Positions 9,090 to 19,000 of a stretch of 64,000 bases of DNA are shown here, piece after piece. The notes below the pieces were generated by a model. The model had not been told where the DNA came from. It was given only the letters and a program-made list of their open reading frames with translations, and did no database searches. The translations under genes and the position numbers were made by a program. The stretch is from Leyella stercorea (GTDB lineage Bacteria; Bacteroidota; Bacteroidia; Bacteroidales; Bacteroidaceae): contig NZ_JADYUF010000010.1 of NCBI RefSeq assembly GCF_021531655.1, positions 20,544 through 84,543 on the forward strand, written 5' to 3'. Positions within the stretch are counted from its first letter, which is position 1, and each line of letters begins with the position of its first letter.

Positions 9090-10766
9090 TTATTTGTAGA
9101 GATATCGCTTGATACTCTTCTTAGGTGTCTTCTCAAACTCTTCCTTCACAATCTCTATTGCCGACAGACGGCAGTAGGGTGGTTGTACGGCGTTGAGTTC
9201 CTGACGGTTCTGCTCCATTATCTTCTCAAGATCGGCATCGTTGAGGCGCATAGTGTCGGCTTCGTCGAAGTCGGGATATACAAGACCGACGAGTTTCTCG
9301 CCGCGCTGCACTACAACCGACTCGTTCACCATAGCCAATGAGTTGAGTTTGTCCTCGATTTCCTCCGGATATATGTTCTGACCCGAAGCTCCGAGCAGCA
9401 TATTCTTCGAACGTCCCTTGATGAATACGTTGCCGTCAGCGTCCATAAGTCCGAGGTCGCCGGTGTGATACCATCCCTCTGCATCGAGAGTTGAGGCTGT
9501 TGCTTCCTCGTTTTTGTAGTAGCCCAGCATGACGTTGAGTCCGCGTGCCAGGATTTCTCCGGGTACATTGGCTGGATCAGGACTGTCAATCTTCACCTCC
9601 ATGTGTACTACTGGCTTGCCGCATGAACCTTGTACAAAGTCGTTGTGGTCGGCATAGCAGATTATAGGGGCACACTCAGTAGCGCCGTAGCCTACGGTGT
9701 AGGGGAATCCGATGCGCTTGAGGAACTGCTCTACTTCCTGATTGAAGGCTGCACCGCCTACAATGATTTCGTAGAAGTTGCCACCGAATGCCTTGACAAC
9801 CTGCTCCTTTATCTTCTCGTTCACCTTCTTGCTCACGATAGGCATGTTCAGCAGGATGCGCATGCGGTTGTTCTGTATCTTGGGGAATACCTTCTTGCGG
9901 ATGATCTTCTCGATAATGAGAGGCACAGCGATGATGATAGCAGGCTTCACCTCGGCAAATGCGGCTGCGATGATGGCTGGCGACGGTATGCGTGTGAGGT
10001 AGAACACGTGGCATCCGAACAAGAATTCAAATAAGAACTCAAATGCCATGCCGTACATGTGTGCCATAGGCAGGATGCTGATGATGTTGTCCCCCTTCTT
10101 GATAATCTTGCCCAAAACCGAGATAGCGAAGTCGTAGTTGCTCCACAAAGCACGATATGGAATCATAACGCCCTTCGAGAAGCCGGTGGTTCCACTGGTG
10201 TAGTTGATGAGAGCCAGCTCGTCAGGACTCTGCTCCTTGTAGTAGTGTACGTGTTCCTTGCGGAAATACTTAGGATATTTCTTTCCGAACATCTCGTTGA
10301 GGTGTTCGCGTGCATAGGTGAGTTTGTCGGTGCGCGACACTACGAGCGAGTAGTCGGGTATGTAGATGATGCCTTCGAGGTCGGGCATCTTTGTCTGGTC
10401 GATGATTGTAGCCACATAGTCGCCTACGAAGAGCAGCTTGGCTTCGCTGTGATTGACGATGTTGTGAATCTGGTCAGCAGTAAATTCGTGCAATATAGGT
10501 ACTGCAACGGCTCCGTAGGTGAGTGTAGCAAGGAATGCAACAGCCCAGTTTGAACTGTTACGTCCGCATAAAGCGATCTTGTCGCCTTTAACTACACCAC
10601 TGCTTTCGAACATGATGTGCAGTTTCTCTATTTTGCGTGCCACGTCGTGATATTGCAGAGTGGCCCCCTTAAAGTCGGTCAGGGCATCCTTGTCCCAATT
10701 GGTAATGATGCTCTGTTCGATAAGAGCGTTAAAACTCGGTATTTCCATTTTTTGTTTGTTTATCAT
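9090..10766 (-). CDS. Long-chain-type acyl-CoA ligase, second of tandem pair (left-arm copy)
   Basis: Left-arm duplicate of 32692-34368, identical over 558 residues. It is an AMP-forming adenylating enzyme with the YTSGTTGFSKG nucleotide loop, the YGATE and HTGDL motifs and a C-terminal lysine-rich KKSIKRYLYK. It probably activates fatty acids to acyl-CoA. The start could also be the internal ATG six codons in. Confidence 0.88.
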   Translation of the reverse strand: MINKQKMEIPSFNALIEQSIITNWDKDALTDFKGATLQYHDVARKIEKLHIMFESSGVVKGDKIALCGRNSSNWAVAFLATLTYGAVAVPILHEFTADQIHNIVNHSEAKLLFVGDYVATIIDQTKMPDLEGIIYIPDYSLVVSRTDKLTYAREHLNEMFGKKYPKYFRKEHVHYYKEQSPDELALINYTSGTTGFSKGVMIPYRALWSNYDFAISVLGKIIKKGDNIISILPMAHMYGMAFEFLFEFLFGCHVFYLTRIPSPAIIAAAFAEVKPAIIIAVPLIIEKIIRKKVFPKIQNNRMRILLNMPIVSKKVNEKIKEQVVKAFGGNFYEIIVGGAAFNQEVEQFLKRIGFPYTVGYGATECAPIICYADHNDFVQGSCGKPVVHMEVKIDSPDPANVPGEILARGLNVMLGYYKNEEATASTLDAEGWYHTGDLGLMDADGNVFIKGRSKNMLLGASGQNIYPEEIEDKLNSLAMVNESVVVQRGEKLVGLVYPDFDEADTMRLNDADLEKIMEQNRQELNAVQPPYCRLSAIEIVKEEFEKTPKKSIKRYLYK

Positions 10767-10784
10767 TGTGAGGTGTTTTAGGAT

Positions 10785-12446
10785 TTATTTGTAGAGGTAT
10801 CGCTTGATGCTCTTTTTGGCAGTTTTCTGGAATTCCTCTTTCTGTATTTCTATTGCCGCTATCTTGCAGAAAGGCGGCAGCTGGTTGTTGAGGGTCTTAA
10901 GGTTTTCGTCCATTATTCCCTTTATGTCGTCGTCGTCGAAATCCATTGCTTCCTTGTCTTCCAATTCCGGATGTACGAGAGCAACGAGTTTGGTGTCGCG
11001 CTGTATTATTATGCTTTCGCCGACGAGCGGCATATTATTGAGCTTGTCCTCGATTTCCTCCGGATAGACGTTCTGTCCGTTGGCTCCGAGGAGCATGTTC
11101 TTGATACGTCCTTTGATATATATGTGTCCGCTTGGTTCCATTGTGGCGAGATCTCCGGTGTGAAACCATCCGTCTTTGTCAATAACTGCGTTTGTGGCTT
11201 CCTCGTTTTTGTAGTAGCCGAGCATCACGTTCATGCCCTTGGCGATGAGTTCGCCAGGCACGTTGGCTGGATCCGGGCTTACAACCTTCGCCTCCATGTG
11301 GTCAACAACTGGTCCGCACGACGCTATTTTGTATTTGTCGTAGTTGGCAAAGGTGATGAGCGGTGCGGTCTCGGTGGTGCCGTAGCCGATGGTGACGGGC
11401 ACTCCCACGCTGTTGAGGAATTCCTCGATGCCCTGATTGAGCGGTGCTCCACCTACGATTATTTCGAATGCGTTGCCTCCGAAGGCCTCCATTATGCGGT
11501 CGCGGATGTGCTGCTTTATCTTTTTATTGATAACGGGCATGTTCAAGAGTAGCTTCATGCGGTTGGTCTGCACCTCTGCCAGCACCTTGCGACGTATGAT
11601 TTTCTCTATTACGAGTGGCACAGCCACGATGAGTCGGGGCTTCACCTCGGCAAATGCTTCGGCTATAAGCGACGGCGACGGCATTCGGTTGAGGAAGTAC
11701 AGGTGGCATCCGTTGATGAATCCGAAGAGGAATTCTACTGCCAGTCCGTACATGTGTGCCATTGGCAGAATGCTTACGAGATTAGAACCGGGCTTTACGT
11801 TGGGTGCAAGACACTTCAACACGTAGTCGATATTGCCCCACAGTGCGCGGTAAGGCAGCATTACGCCCTTTGAGAATCCCGTAGTGCCGCTGGTGTAGTT
11901 GATCATAGCCAGTTCTTCGGGGCTTTGCTCCTTATAGTAACTGATGTGTTCCTTGCGGAAGTATTTCGGATATCGCTTGCCGAATATCTCGTTCAGGTGT
12001 TCGCGTGCAAACGTAAGTTGCTCGCTGCGTGATATGACGATGGAGAAGTCGGGCAGGTATACGATGCCTTCGAGAGCCGGCATCATGTCTGGGTTGACTT
12101 GTGTGCACACCACGTCGCCTACAAACAGGAGTTTCGACTCGCTGTGATTGACTATGTTGTGTATCTGTTCGGGTGTGAACTCGTTTTGCACCGGTACGGC
12201 AATAGCGCCGTATGTCAGTGTGGCGAGGAATGCCACAGCCCAGTGGCTGCTGTTGCGTCCGCACAGGGCTATCTTGTCGCCGCGCTTCACACCGCTGTTT
12301 TCGAACATGATGTGGAGTTTTTCGATTTTCCGTGCTACATCGTGGAATTGCAGTGTTGCGCCTTTGTAGTCGGTGAATGCGTCCTTATCCCAAAACTTTA
12401 TTACGCTGTCCTCTATATATTGGTTAAAACTTGGTATTTGCTCCAT
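10785..12446 (-). CDS. Long-chain-type acyl-CoA ligase, first of tandem pair (left-arm copy)
   Basis: Left-arm duplicate of 31012-32673, identical over 553 residues. It is an AMP-forming ligase with YTSGTTGFSKG at 184-194 and YGTTETAP further on. It is closely similar to the gene 18 bases downstream, so the two arose by tandem duplication. It is transcribed from a good Bacteroidetes promoter at 12470-12501. Confidence 0.88.
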   Translation of the reverse strand: MEQIPSFNQYIEDSVIKFWDKDAFTDYKGATLQFHDVARKIEKLHIMFENSGVKRGDKIALCGRNSSHWAVAFLATLTYGAIAVPVQNEFTPEQIHNIVNHSESKLLFVGDVVCTQVNPDMMPALEGIVYLPDFSIVISRSEQLTFAREHLNEIFGKRYPKYFRKEHISYYKEQSPEELAMINYTSGTTGFSKGVMLPYRALWGNIDYVLKCLAPNVKPGSNLVSILPMAHMYGLAVEFLFGFINGCHLYFLNRMPSPSLIAEAFAEVKPRLIVAVPLVIEKIIRRKVLAEVQTNRMKLLLNMPVINKKIKQHIRDRIMEAFGGNAFEIIVGGAPLNQGIEEFLNSVGVPVTIGYGTTETAPLITFANYDKYKIASCGPVVDHMEAKVVSPDPANVPGELIAKGMNVMLGYYKNEEATNAVIDKDGWFHTGDLATMEPSGHIYIKGRIKNMLLGANGQNVYPEEIEDKLNNMPLVGESIIIQRDTKLVALVHPELEDKEAMDFDDDDIKGIMDENLKTLNNQLPPFCKIAAIEIQKEEFQKTAKKSIKRYLYK

Positions 12447-12469
12447 TGCACAATCTTCAAAATTTTGTG

Positions 12470-12501
12470 CAAAGGTACGTCATTATTTGCACATTCCCAA
12501 A
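12470..12501 (-). promoter_or_regulatory. Bacteroidetes promoter for the acyl-CoA ligase pair (left-arm copy)
   Basis: A -33 TTTG and a -7 TACCTTTG are separated by 20 bases on the minus strand, the classical spacing. The initiating ATG is 24 bases beyond the -7 box, so the leader is short. Mirror of 30957-30988. Confidence 0.75.
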
Positions 12502-12543
12502 ACTTTTGTGCTGTAATTGGTGTTTGATAGTAATAATTGTATT

Positions 12544-12583
12544 CAAAAACGCCTCCTTACCTTATTATATAGTAAGGAGGCGT
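12544..12583 (-). terminator. Intrinsic terminator after the LolC/E-type permease (left-arm copy)
   Basis: A 12-bp perfect stem (ACGCCTCCTTAC with its complement) with an 11-base AT-rich loop is followed by a T run on the minus strand, just beyond the permease stop. Mirror of 30875-30914. Confidence 0.8.
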
Positions 12584-12592
12584 ATATTTTGT

Positions 12593-13846
12593 TTATTCGT
12601 ATCGCATTGATTTTGCAGGATGTATGTGCGAGACAAGATAGCTGGGTGCTATGAGCACGAATAGTGCTATGAGCATGGTGGCTATATTGAGCGCTACGAT
12701 GAGCGTCCAGTCCAGTTCTACCGGTACCACGTCGACATAGTAGGTCTGAGGGTCGAGTTTGGCAAATCCGGTGAGTTTCTGTAGCAGTATGAGAACCAGT
12801 GCCAGCGCGTCGCCGATGAGCAGTCCCTTGCCTATGATGAATGCTGCAAACCACAGGAACGTGTGCCTTACTGTAGAATTGCGTGCGCCCAATGCCTTGA
12901 GCACTCCAATCATCGTGGTGCGTTCGAGAATGATGATGAGCAGTCCGCTTATCATTGTCACCACAGCCACGGCAGTCATTATGGCGAGTATTATCCACAC
13001 GTTGAGGTCGAGAAGGTCGAGCCATGAGAATATCTGCGGGCTCAGCTCGCGTATGGTTTTCGACGAGAACGTGTTGCCATACTGGTCTTGTGTGCGGTTG
13101 ACACGATTGATGATGTCGTTGGCGGTGGTGCCGAGTTGCTTGAAGTCGTTCACGGTCAGTTCGGCACCTGTCACCATATCGTCTGTCCAAGCGTTCAGTT
13201 TGCGTGCCGTGTATAGGTCGCAGAAGCACGTGGTCTTGTCGTATTGAGCCAGATTGGTCTGATAGACGCCGCTGATTGTGAAGCGTCGGGTGCGCACTCC
13301 GCCCTCGCCTATGAAGTAGGCGAATATCCGGTCGCCCGCCTTGACGCGCAGTTTGCTTGCCATATCCTTCGATATGAGTATGCGGTTGGTGCTCTGCTGG
13401 TCGGAGAAGTGGGGGATGCTGCCCTCCACCATACTCTTGTGTATGAAGGTGGAGTCGAATTCTGGTCCCACGCCCTTGAACATCACGCCCAGGAAGTCGT
13501 TGTCGGTCTTCAGTATGCCTTGCTTCATGGCGAAGCGTTGCACGTGCTTCACGCCGTCAGTTCTTTTCAGTACGTTCATCATCGAGTCGCCTATGGCTAT
13601 AGGCTGGTCGATGGCTGACGACTGCAGGGTGTAGAAGTTGGCCACTTGTATATGGCTTCCGAACCCTACTACTTTATCGCGTATGGTGTGCTTGAATCCC
13701 AGCACCACGCACACGCTTATTATCATCACCGCCAGTCCGATAGCCACGCCAGCCACGGCAATGCGTATTGCTGGTTTCGACACCTTCTGTTGGTCGCCTA
13801 TATGGTCGGAGTATATGCGGCGGGCAATAAAAAGAGGAAAGTTCAT
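12593..13846 (-). CDS. LolC/E-type lipoprotein-releasing ABC permease (left-arm copy)
   Basis: Left-arm duplicate of 29612-30865, identical over 417 residues. It has an N-terminal membrane segment at about 27-50, a periplasmic MacB-like domain and three C-terminal segments of the FtsX type. It is likely the inner-membrane part of the system that extracts lipoproteins for outer-membrane delivery. No ATPase gene is adjacent. Confidence 0.87.
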   Translation of the reverse strand: MNFPLFIARRIYSDHIGDQQKVSKPAIRIAVAGVAIGLAVMIISVCVVLGFKHTIRDKVVGFGSHIQVANFYTLQSSAIDQPIAIGDSMMNVLKRTDGVKHVQRFAMKQGILKTDNDFLGVMFKGVGPEFDSTFIHKSMVEGSIPHFSDQQSTNRILISKDMASKLRVKAGDRIFAYFIGEGGVRTRRFTISGVYQTNLAQYDKTTCFCDLYTARKLNAWTDDMVTGAELTVNDFKQLGTTANDIINRVNRTQDQYGNTFSSKTIRELSPQIFSWLDLLDLNVWIILAIMTAVAVVTMISGLLIIILERTTMIGVLKALGARNSTVRHTFLWFAAFIIGKGLLIGDALALVLILLQKLTGFAKLDPQTYYVDVVPVELDWTLIVALNIATMLIALFVLIAPSYLVSHIHPAKSMRYE

Positions 13847-13849
13847 TAC

Positions 13850-13980
13850 TTTAGTGTTTAATTATTAATGATTAATGTTTAGTTGGTGTTTAAGTATAAA
13901 TGTTTAATGTTTAATTAGCGTTTGTCTTATTCATTAAACCTTACTCATTAAACATCAAACATTAATAATTAAACACTAAA
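13850..13980. repeat. AT-rich segment bounded by 21-bp perfect inverted repeats (left-arm copy)
   Basis: The spacer between the aminotransferase and the permease gene is very AT-rich and full of TTTAATGTTTAATT-like repeats. It is bounded by a perfect 21-bp inverted repeat (13850-13870 and 13960-13980). Mirror of 29478-29608. Confidence 0.8.
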
Positions 13981-13982
13981 CA

Positions 13983-15191
13983 TTACTCATTAGCAACAAC
14001 TCTTCCCGGATAAGCCTCCAGAGCCTTGCGCAGCACGATGAGTGCGCGTCCCAGATCCTCCTTCTTCAGCACGTAGGCTATGCGCACCTCGTCGCGTCCT
14101 ACGCCGGGAGTGGTGTAGAATCCGGCTGCAGGAGCCATCATCACGGTCTCGCCTTCGTAGTCGAACTCCTCCAGACACCAGCGGCAGAACTTCTCGGAGT
14201 CGTCAACGGGCAGCTTTGCCACCGTGTAGAATGCGCCCATAGGTATCGGCGAGTAGACTCCAGGGATGCGGTTGAGTCCGTCGATGAGGCATTTGCGGCG
14301 CTCGACATACTCCTCGTACACGTCGCGGTAGTAGTCTTCGGGTGCGTCGAGCGAAGCCTCGGCTACAATCTGACCCAGCAGAGGAGGCGAGAGTCGTGCC
14401 TGGCACAGCTTCATTACGGCAGCGCGCACCTCAGCGTTCTTGGTTATGAGTGCGCCGATGCGAATGCCGCACTCCGAATAGCGCTTCGATACGGAGTCGA
14501 TGAGTATGACGTTCTGCTCGATGCCCTCCAGATGGCATGCCGAGATGTAAGGCGAGCCGGTGTAGATATATTCGCGGTAGACCTCGTCGGAGAAGAGGTA
14601 CAGGTCGTACTTCTTCACCAAGTCGCGTATCTGGTTCATCTCGCGTCGTGTGTACAGATAGCCTGTAGGGTTGTTGGGGTTGCAGATGAGTATGGCACGT
14701 GTGTGCTCGTTGATGAGTTCCTCAAACTTCTCCACCTTAGGCAGCGAGAATCCCTCCTCAATGGTAGTGGCTATGGTGCGTATCTTGGCACCAGCCGAGA
14801 TGGCGAACGCCATATAGTTGGCGTAGGCAGGTTCGGGGATGATGATTTCGTCGCCCGGATTGAGGCACGACATGAATGCGAAGAGCACGGCTTCGGAGCC
14901 TCCCGACGTGATGATGATGTCGTCGGCGGTGACGTTGATGTTAAACCGCTTGTAGTATCCTGTGAGTTTCTGGCGATACGAGAGGTATCCTGCCGAAGGC
15001 GAATACTCCAGGACTTTGCGGTCGATGTGCTTCAGGGCATCAAGTCCAACTTGCGGTGTGGGCAGGTCGGGTTGGCCGATATTGAGGTGGTAGACTTTAA
15101 CACCGCGCTCTTTGGCAGATGCAGCCAATGGGGCCAATTTGCGTATTGGCGATTCGGGCATTTCAAGTCCGCGTACTGAGATTTCTGGCAT
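13983..15191 (-). CDS. Class I/II PLP-dependent aminotransferase (left-arm copy)
   Basis: Left-arm duplicate of 28267-29475, identical over 402 residues. The fold-type I landmarks are NPNNPTG (171-177), SDEVY (201-205) and the PLP lysine K236 in SVSKRYSECGIRIG. Aspartate or aromatic amino acids are plausible substrates. It is the first gene leftward of the divergent spacer. Confidence 0.9.
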   Translation of the reverse strand: MPEISVRGLEMPESPIRKLAPLAASAKERGVKVYHLNIGQPDLPTPQVGLDALKHIDRKVLEYSPSAGYLSYRQKLTGYYKRFNINVTADDIIITSGGSEAVLFAFMSCLNPGDEIIIPEPAYANYMAFAISAGAKIRTIATTIEEGFSLPKVEKFEELINEHTRAILICNPNNPTGYLYTRREMNQIRDLVKKYDLYLFSDEVYREYIYTGSPYISACHLEGIEQNVILIDSVSKRYSECGIRIGALITKNAEVRAAVMKLCQARLSPPLLGQIVAEASLDAPEDYYRDVYEEYVERRKCLIDGLNRIPGVYSPIPMGAFYTVAKLPVDDSEKFCRWCLEEFDYEGETVMMAPAAGFYTTPGVGRDEVRIAYVLKKEDLGRALIVLRKALEAYPGRVVANE

Positions 15192-15250
15192 TTCTGTACT
15201 CTTATTTAATGATTAAGTTTTAAGCGCATTCTTATGCGCCTTGTTAAATG

Positions 15251-15258
15251 CAAAGTTA
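15251..15258 (-). promoter_or_regulatory. Putative -7 box of the aminotransferase (left-arm copy)
   Basis: TAACTTTG on the minus strand fits TAnnTTTG and lies 59 bases before the aminotransferase ATG. Mirror of 28200-28207. Confidence 0.55.
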
Positions 15259-15397
15259 CGATAAATTTCGATAAATAACAGCTTTTCCTTATTATCTTTT
15301 TGATAATTGTGTAATATTATCCAATAATGTAGGTTTATTGTATGTCATATTGTTAGTATTTGCAGGTCGATAAAACGGTATTATAACCGGTGCTTTT

Positions 15398-15502
15398 CAA
15401 AAGGACTCCTTTTGCCCTCCAAAAGGACTCGTTTTGCTCATCAAAAGGACTCCTTTTGCACCTCAAAAGGACTCGTTTTGCAAGCCAAAAGGACTCCTTT
15501 TG
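15398..15502. repeat. 22-bp palindromic pentad array, best-preserved copy (left arm)
   Basis: Five 17-bp palindromic units start at 15398, 15420, 15442, 15464 and 15486. They alternate between CAAAAGGACTCCTTTTG and CAAAAGGACTCGTTTTG and are separated by exactly 5 variable bases. The array sits in the 862-bp divergent spacer between the aminotransferase and susC, about 210 bases before the aminotransferase. Mirror of 27956-28060. Confidence 0.96.
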
Positions 15503-15587
15503 AAAATCCGATGGATTTGCTTCATCTGGCATTTGGGGTGACCATATTTGAAGTTCAAGTTTCATAGTGGATTGGCAATGCAAATAG

Positions 15588-15700
15588 TAGGAGGCTATGG
15601 CGTCCCCGCCGTAGCCTGAGCAGACTGCCGACACTTTCTTATTGTTGATTTTTCACATAGCTGCTTGCTCAGGTTATGGCGAGGACGCCATAACCTCCTA
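15588..15700. repeat. Inverted pair of 35-bp REP-like hairpin elements (left-arm copy)
   Basis: Unit one (15588-15622) and the inverted unit two (15666-15700) differ at four of 35 positions and are 43 bases apart. Each unit is itself a hairpin, with stem GGTTATGGCG around an AGGA loop in unit two. The same family forms the fold of the giant palindrome (21665-21793) and a single unit at 61517-61551. Mirror of 27758-27870. Confidence 0.93.
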
Positions 15701-15910
15701 CAGTCAGGTCTTCATTGAAAACAGTCGTAACACTCCATATTTCGGATGAATCTTAATTATAGAAATATGGCGAATGATTTCGTATGGTTTTGTCAATATA
15801 TATAATATAATAAGGTGTAGAGCCTATACGAGCTTGCAGACTGAAAGATTTATACATCTTTTTATGTGAATTTAATAGAATAACGTATAAGTTATGTTAT
15901 ATTGTGTAAT

Positions 15911-15926
15911 TAATTTTGTAATTTTG
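15911..15926 (+). promoter_or_regulatory. Two adjacent candidate -7 boxes for susC (left-arm copy)
   Basis: Two abutting TAATTTTG octamers (15911-15918 and 15919-15926) fit TAnnTTTG about 130 bases before the susC ATG. No convincing -33 element was seen. The rest of 15192-16053 that is not array, REP pair or promoter is AT-rich non-coding sequence in which I see nothing further. Confidence 0.45.
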
Positions 15927-16053
15927 AACGTGTCAAACCTCTGATTCTATTATTTCAAATTATTAATGCGATTTATGTCAAGTTATTAATGATAGCCAAT
16001 CAGATTATTGTTTGAAAACTCTTTGAATACGAACCATAAACGATTTCTTGCCT

Positions 16054-19000
16054 ATGAACGACAAAGTATTGATGTGTATCGTGGCGTCTTTGTTGGCTGC
16101 ACCGGTTGGTGTTTCGGCTAATAAAGTGGCAAACGATGAGCTCGCTGTGCAGAAAGCGCAACAGACGATTTACCAAATCAAGGGTATGGTGACTGATAGT
16201 AATGGCGACCCGTTGCCGGGCGTTACAGTGTCGGTGAAGTCGATTGACAGAATATGCCTTACCGACATCAACGGCAGATATGCGCTGCCCGTACCCAAAA
16301 ACGGAGTGTACGAACTGGAATTCCGCATGATTGGTATGCGTATGGTGTCGTATCGTATCACCGTTCATGGCTCTACGCAGATGAAGACCATACAGCTCGA
16401 CGACGACATCTCGGAACTTAACGAAGTTGTTGTGACCGGTTATGGCAACATCAAGAAGGGTGCCTACACGGGTTCGGCATCGGTAATGAGTGTCGAGAAG
16501 CAGAAAGACCTGCCCGTAATCTCGCTTGCGCAGATGATGGAAGGCAACCTCTCGGGCGTTGCCATCAGCACAGGCAACGGAACGCCGGGCGCCAATTCTA
16601 CCATGCGCATACGCGGTATAGGTTCGCTCTCGGCTTCCAACGAGCCGCTTTATGTGCTCGACGGCGTGCCCATCATGTCGGGCAACTTCTCGTCGAACGG
16701 CATGAACTCGGGCGGCTTCGGCATACTCAGCACCCTCAATCCGTCGGACATAGAGAACGTGACAATCCTTAAGGATGCAGCTTCAGCCTCGCTCTACGGT
16801 GCACGTGGCGCCAACGGCGTTGTGCTCATCACCACCAAGAAGGCCGCGCAGGGCAAGACCACATACAATCTCAAGGCAAGCTTCGGCATAAGCGACATGG
16901 CTTATCGCTACCGCCCGACAATGGGAGGCGAGGAGCGACGCAACCTGGTGCTCGAGGGTTTTGTCAATGCCAATATCGATGCGGGTCAGACTGTGGAGTG
17001 GGCTGAGGAACATGCCGAGGAGATAATCGACAATTACGCCCCGCGTCCGGCTGGAGGCTATGCCGACTGGCAGAAGGCTCTGTTCAGAAAAGCGTTGCAG
17101 CAGAACTACGACTTCTCCGTAATGAGCGGCCGCGAGAACACACGTTTCGCCGCATCGGTCAACTATACCAATCAGGAGAGTGTGGCACGCAACTCGGGTT
17201 TTGAACGATACAGCGGCCATCTCAACGTCAACAACAAATACAAGAACTTCGACCTCGCTCTGAGCGGCATCTTCTCGCTCACCAAGGAGAAGCCGCTGCC
17301 CGGAGCACAGTACTACAGCAACCCTATGCATGCGCTCAAGTTTGCGCTCACGCCGTCGGTGCCCATATACAACGAGGACGGATCGTACAACAAAAGCGTC
17401 AAGGAACTCAACTACATGAACCTTGTTGAAGAGAACGAGATAAATACCCACCGCAGCCGAATAGCACGCACCTTCGCATCGGCTGAGGCTGGCTACACCA
17501 TATTGAAGGGTTTGCGACTGTCTACAGTATTCAATGTGGACTATATCAACACCAACGAGTTCCGCTACTTCTCGCCCGAAAGTTCCGACGGCAGAAGCCC
17601 CAACGGACAGGGCGACTTCTATCGTGTGGAGAACCTTACCTACAACAGCAACACCCGACTCAACTACGCCGCCAAGTTCGGTGAGCACTCTGTCGACGTG
17701 CTTGCAGCCTACGAAATACACAGCTGGGACAAGGACTACGCCTTTGCCGAGGCAAAGAACTACGCCACCGACAAGAAGAATGTGCTCAACGTGGCATCTA
17801 CGCCGGTAGAGATTGGCAACTACATTTCGGGCGACGCTATGCTCTCGTATGTGTTCCGTGCCAATTACGACTACAAGACACGCTACTATCTCTCGGCAAG
17901 TTTCCGTCGCGACGGTTCGTCACGTCTGCATCCCGACAACCGATGGGAGAACTTCTGGGCTATATCTGGCTCATGGCGCTTCTCGCATGAGAAGTTCCTC
18001 AAGTCGTGCGAGAACTGGCTCACCGACGGCAAGATACGACTCAGCTACGGCGTCAACGGCAATATCCCGTCGTCGCTCTATTCGTACAACGGAATGTATG
18101 ACGTAACCTACAAGTACAACGACCTTCCGGCTATGGTGGAAAGCACGCTCAGCAACGACAAGCTCAGCTGGGAAAAGAACTACGCACTCAACGTTGGTCT
18201 CGACCTCACATTGTTCCGCCGGCTCAACATCACATTCGACTGGTATACCCGCGACACCCGCGACCTGCTCATGAGCAAGATGGTCGACCCGATAACAGGC
18301 TTCGGCTCTATCATGGACAACATCGGACGCATGCGCAATACGGGATTCGAGCTTGAGGTACGCTCTACCAATATCGACAACAAGGACTTCACATGGACCT
18401 CGACGTTCATGATGACGCACAACAAGAACAAGGTGCTCAAGCTCGCCGATGTGCCGCAATACTTCACCGGCAACTACTACGTCGTGAAGGAAGGCTACTC
18501 GCTCGGCACCATCTGTCTGCGCGAATATGCCGGCGTTGACCCCGAAAACGGTCTGCCTATGTACTATTCCAATGTCGAGAAGGACGGAGTGCGCTCGCGC
18601 GAAAAGGTGTACGACCCCAACGATGCGGTAATGGTGCCGCTGGAGAACATCTATCCCACCGTAAGCGGAAGCATCGGCAACACGTTCCGCTACAAGTATT
18701 TCGACCTTATGTTCAATCTAACCTATTCGCTCGGAGGCCACAGCTACGACGACGCAATGTGGGCACTTCAGGACGACGGCAAGTCCGCCACAGCGCCAAA
18801 GAGTATCGAGCTGCGCCGCCGCTGGCAGAAGCCGGGCGACCAGACCGACATTCCGCGCTATGTCTACGGACAGAACTACGGCGGATGGTGGCACTCGTCG
18901 CGTGGCATACACAGCACCGACCATCTGCGACTGAAGAGCCTCGTACTCGGAGTCAACGCTCCCGACTCGTGGATAAAGAAGCTCGGACTGAGCCGTGCAC

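Noticed and set aside
15398..15502. Possible CRISPR array
   Set aside because: The repeated part is 17 bp and the linkers only 5 bp; no cas genes are present. The 23-bp array at 61361 fails for the same reason.
15353..15634. Small proteins with repeated KESFW/KRSPF words over the 22-bp arrays (also 5753-6021 and 55545-55770)
   Set aside because: They are translations of the palindromic repeats, occur on both strands, and change frame with the 22-bp period.
16048..16053. TTG start for susC six bases upstream of the ATG (similarly TTG at 37813 for aroB)
   Set aside because: An ATG with a well-placed signal peptide or family-typical N terminus follows immediately in both cases.
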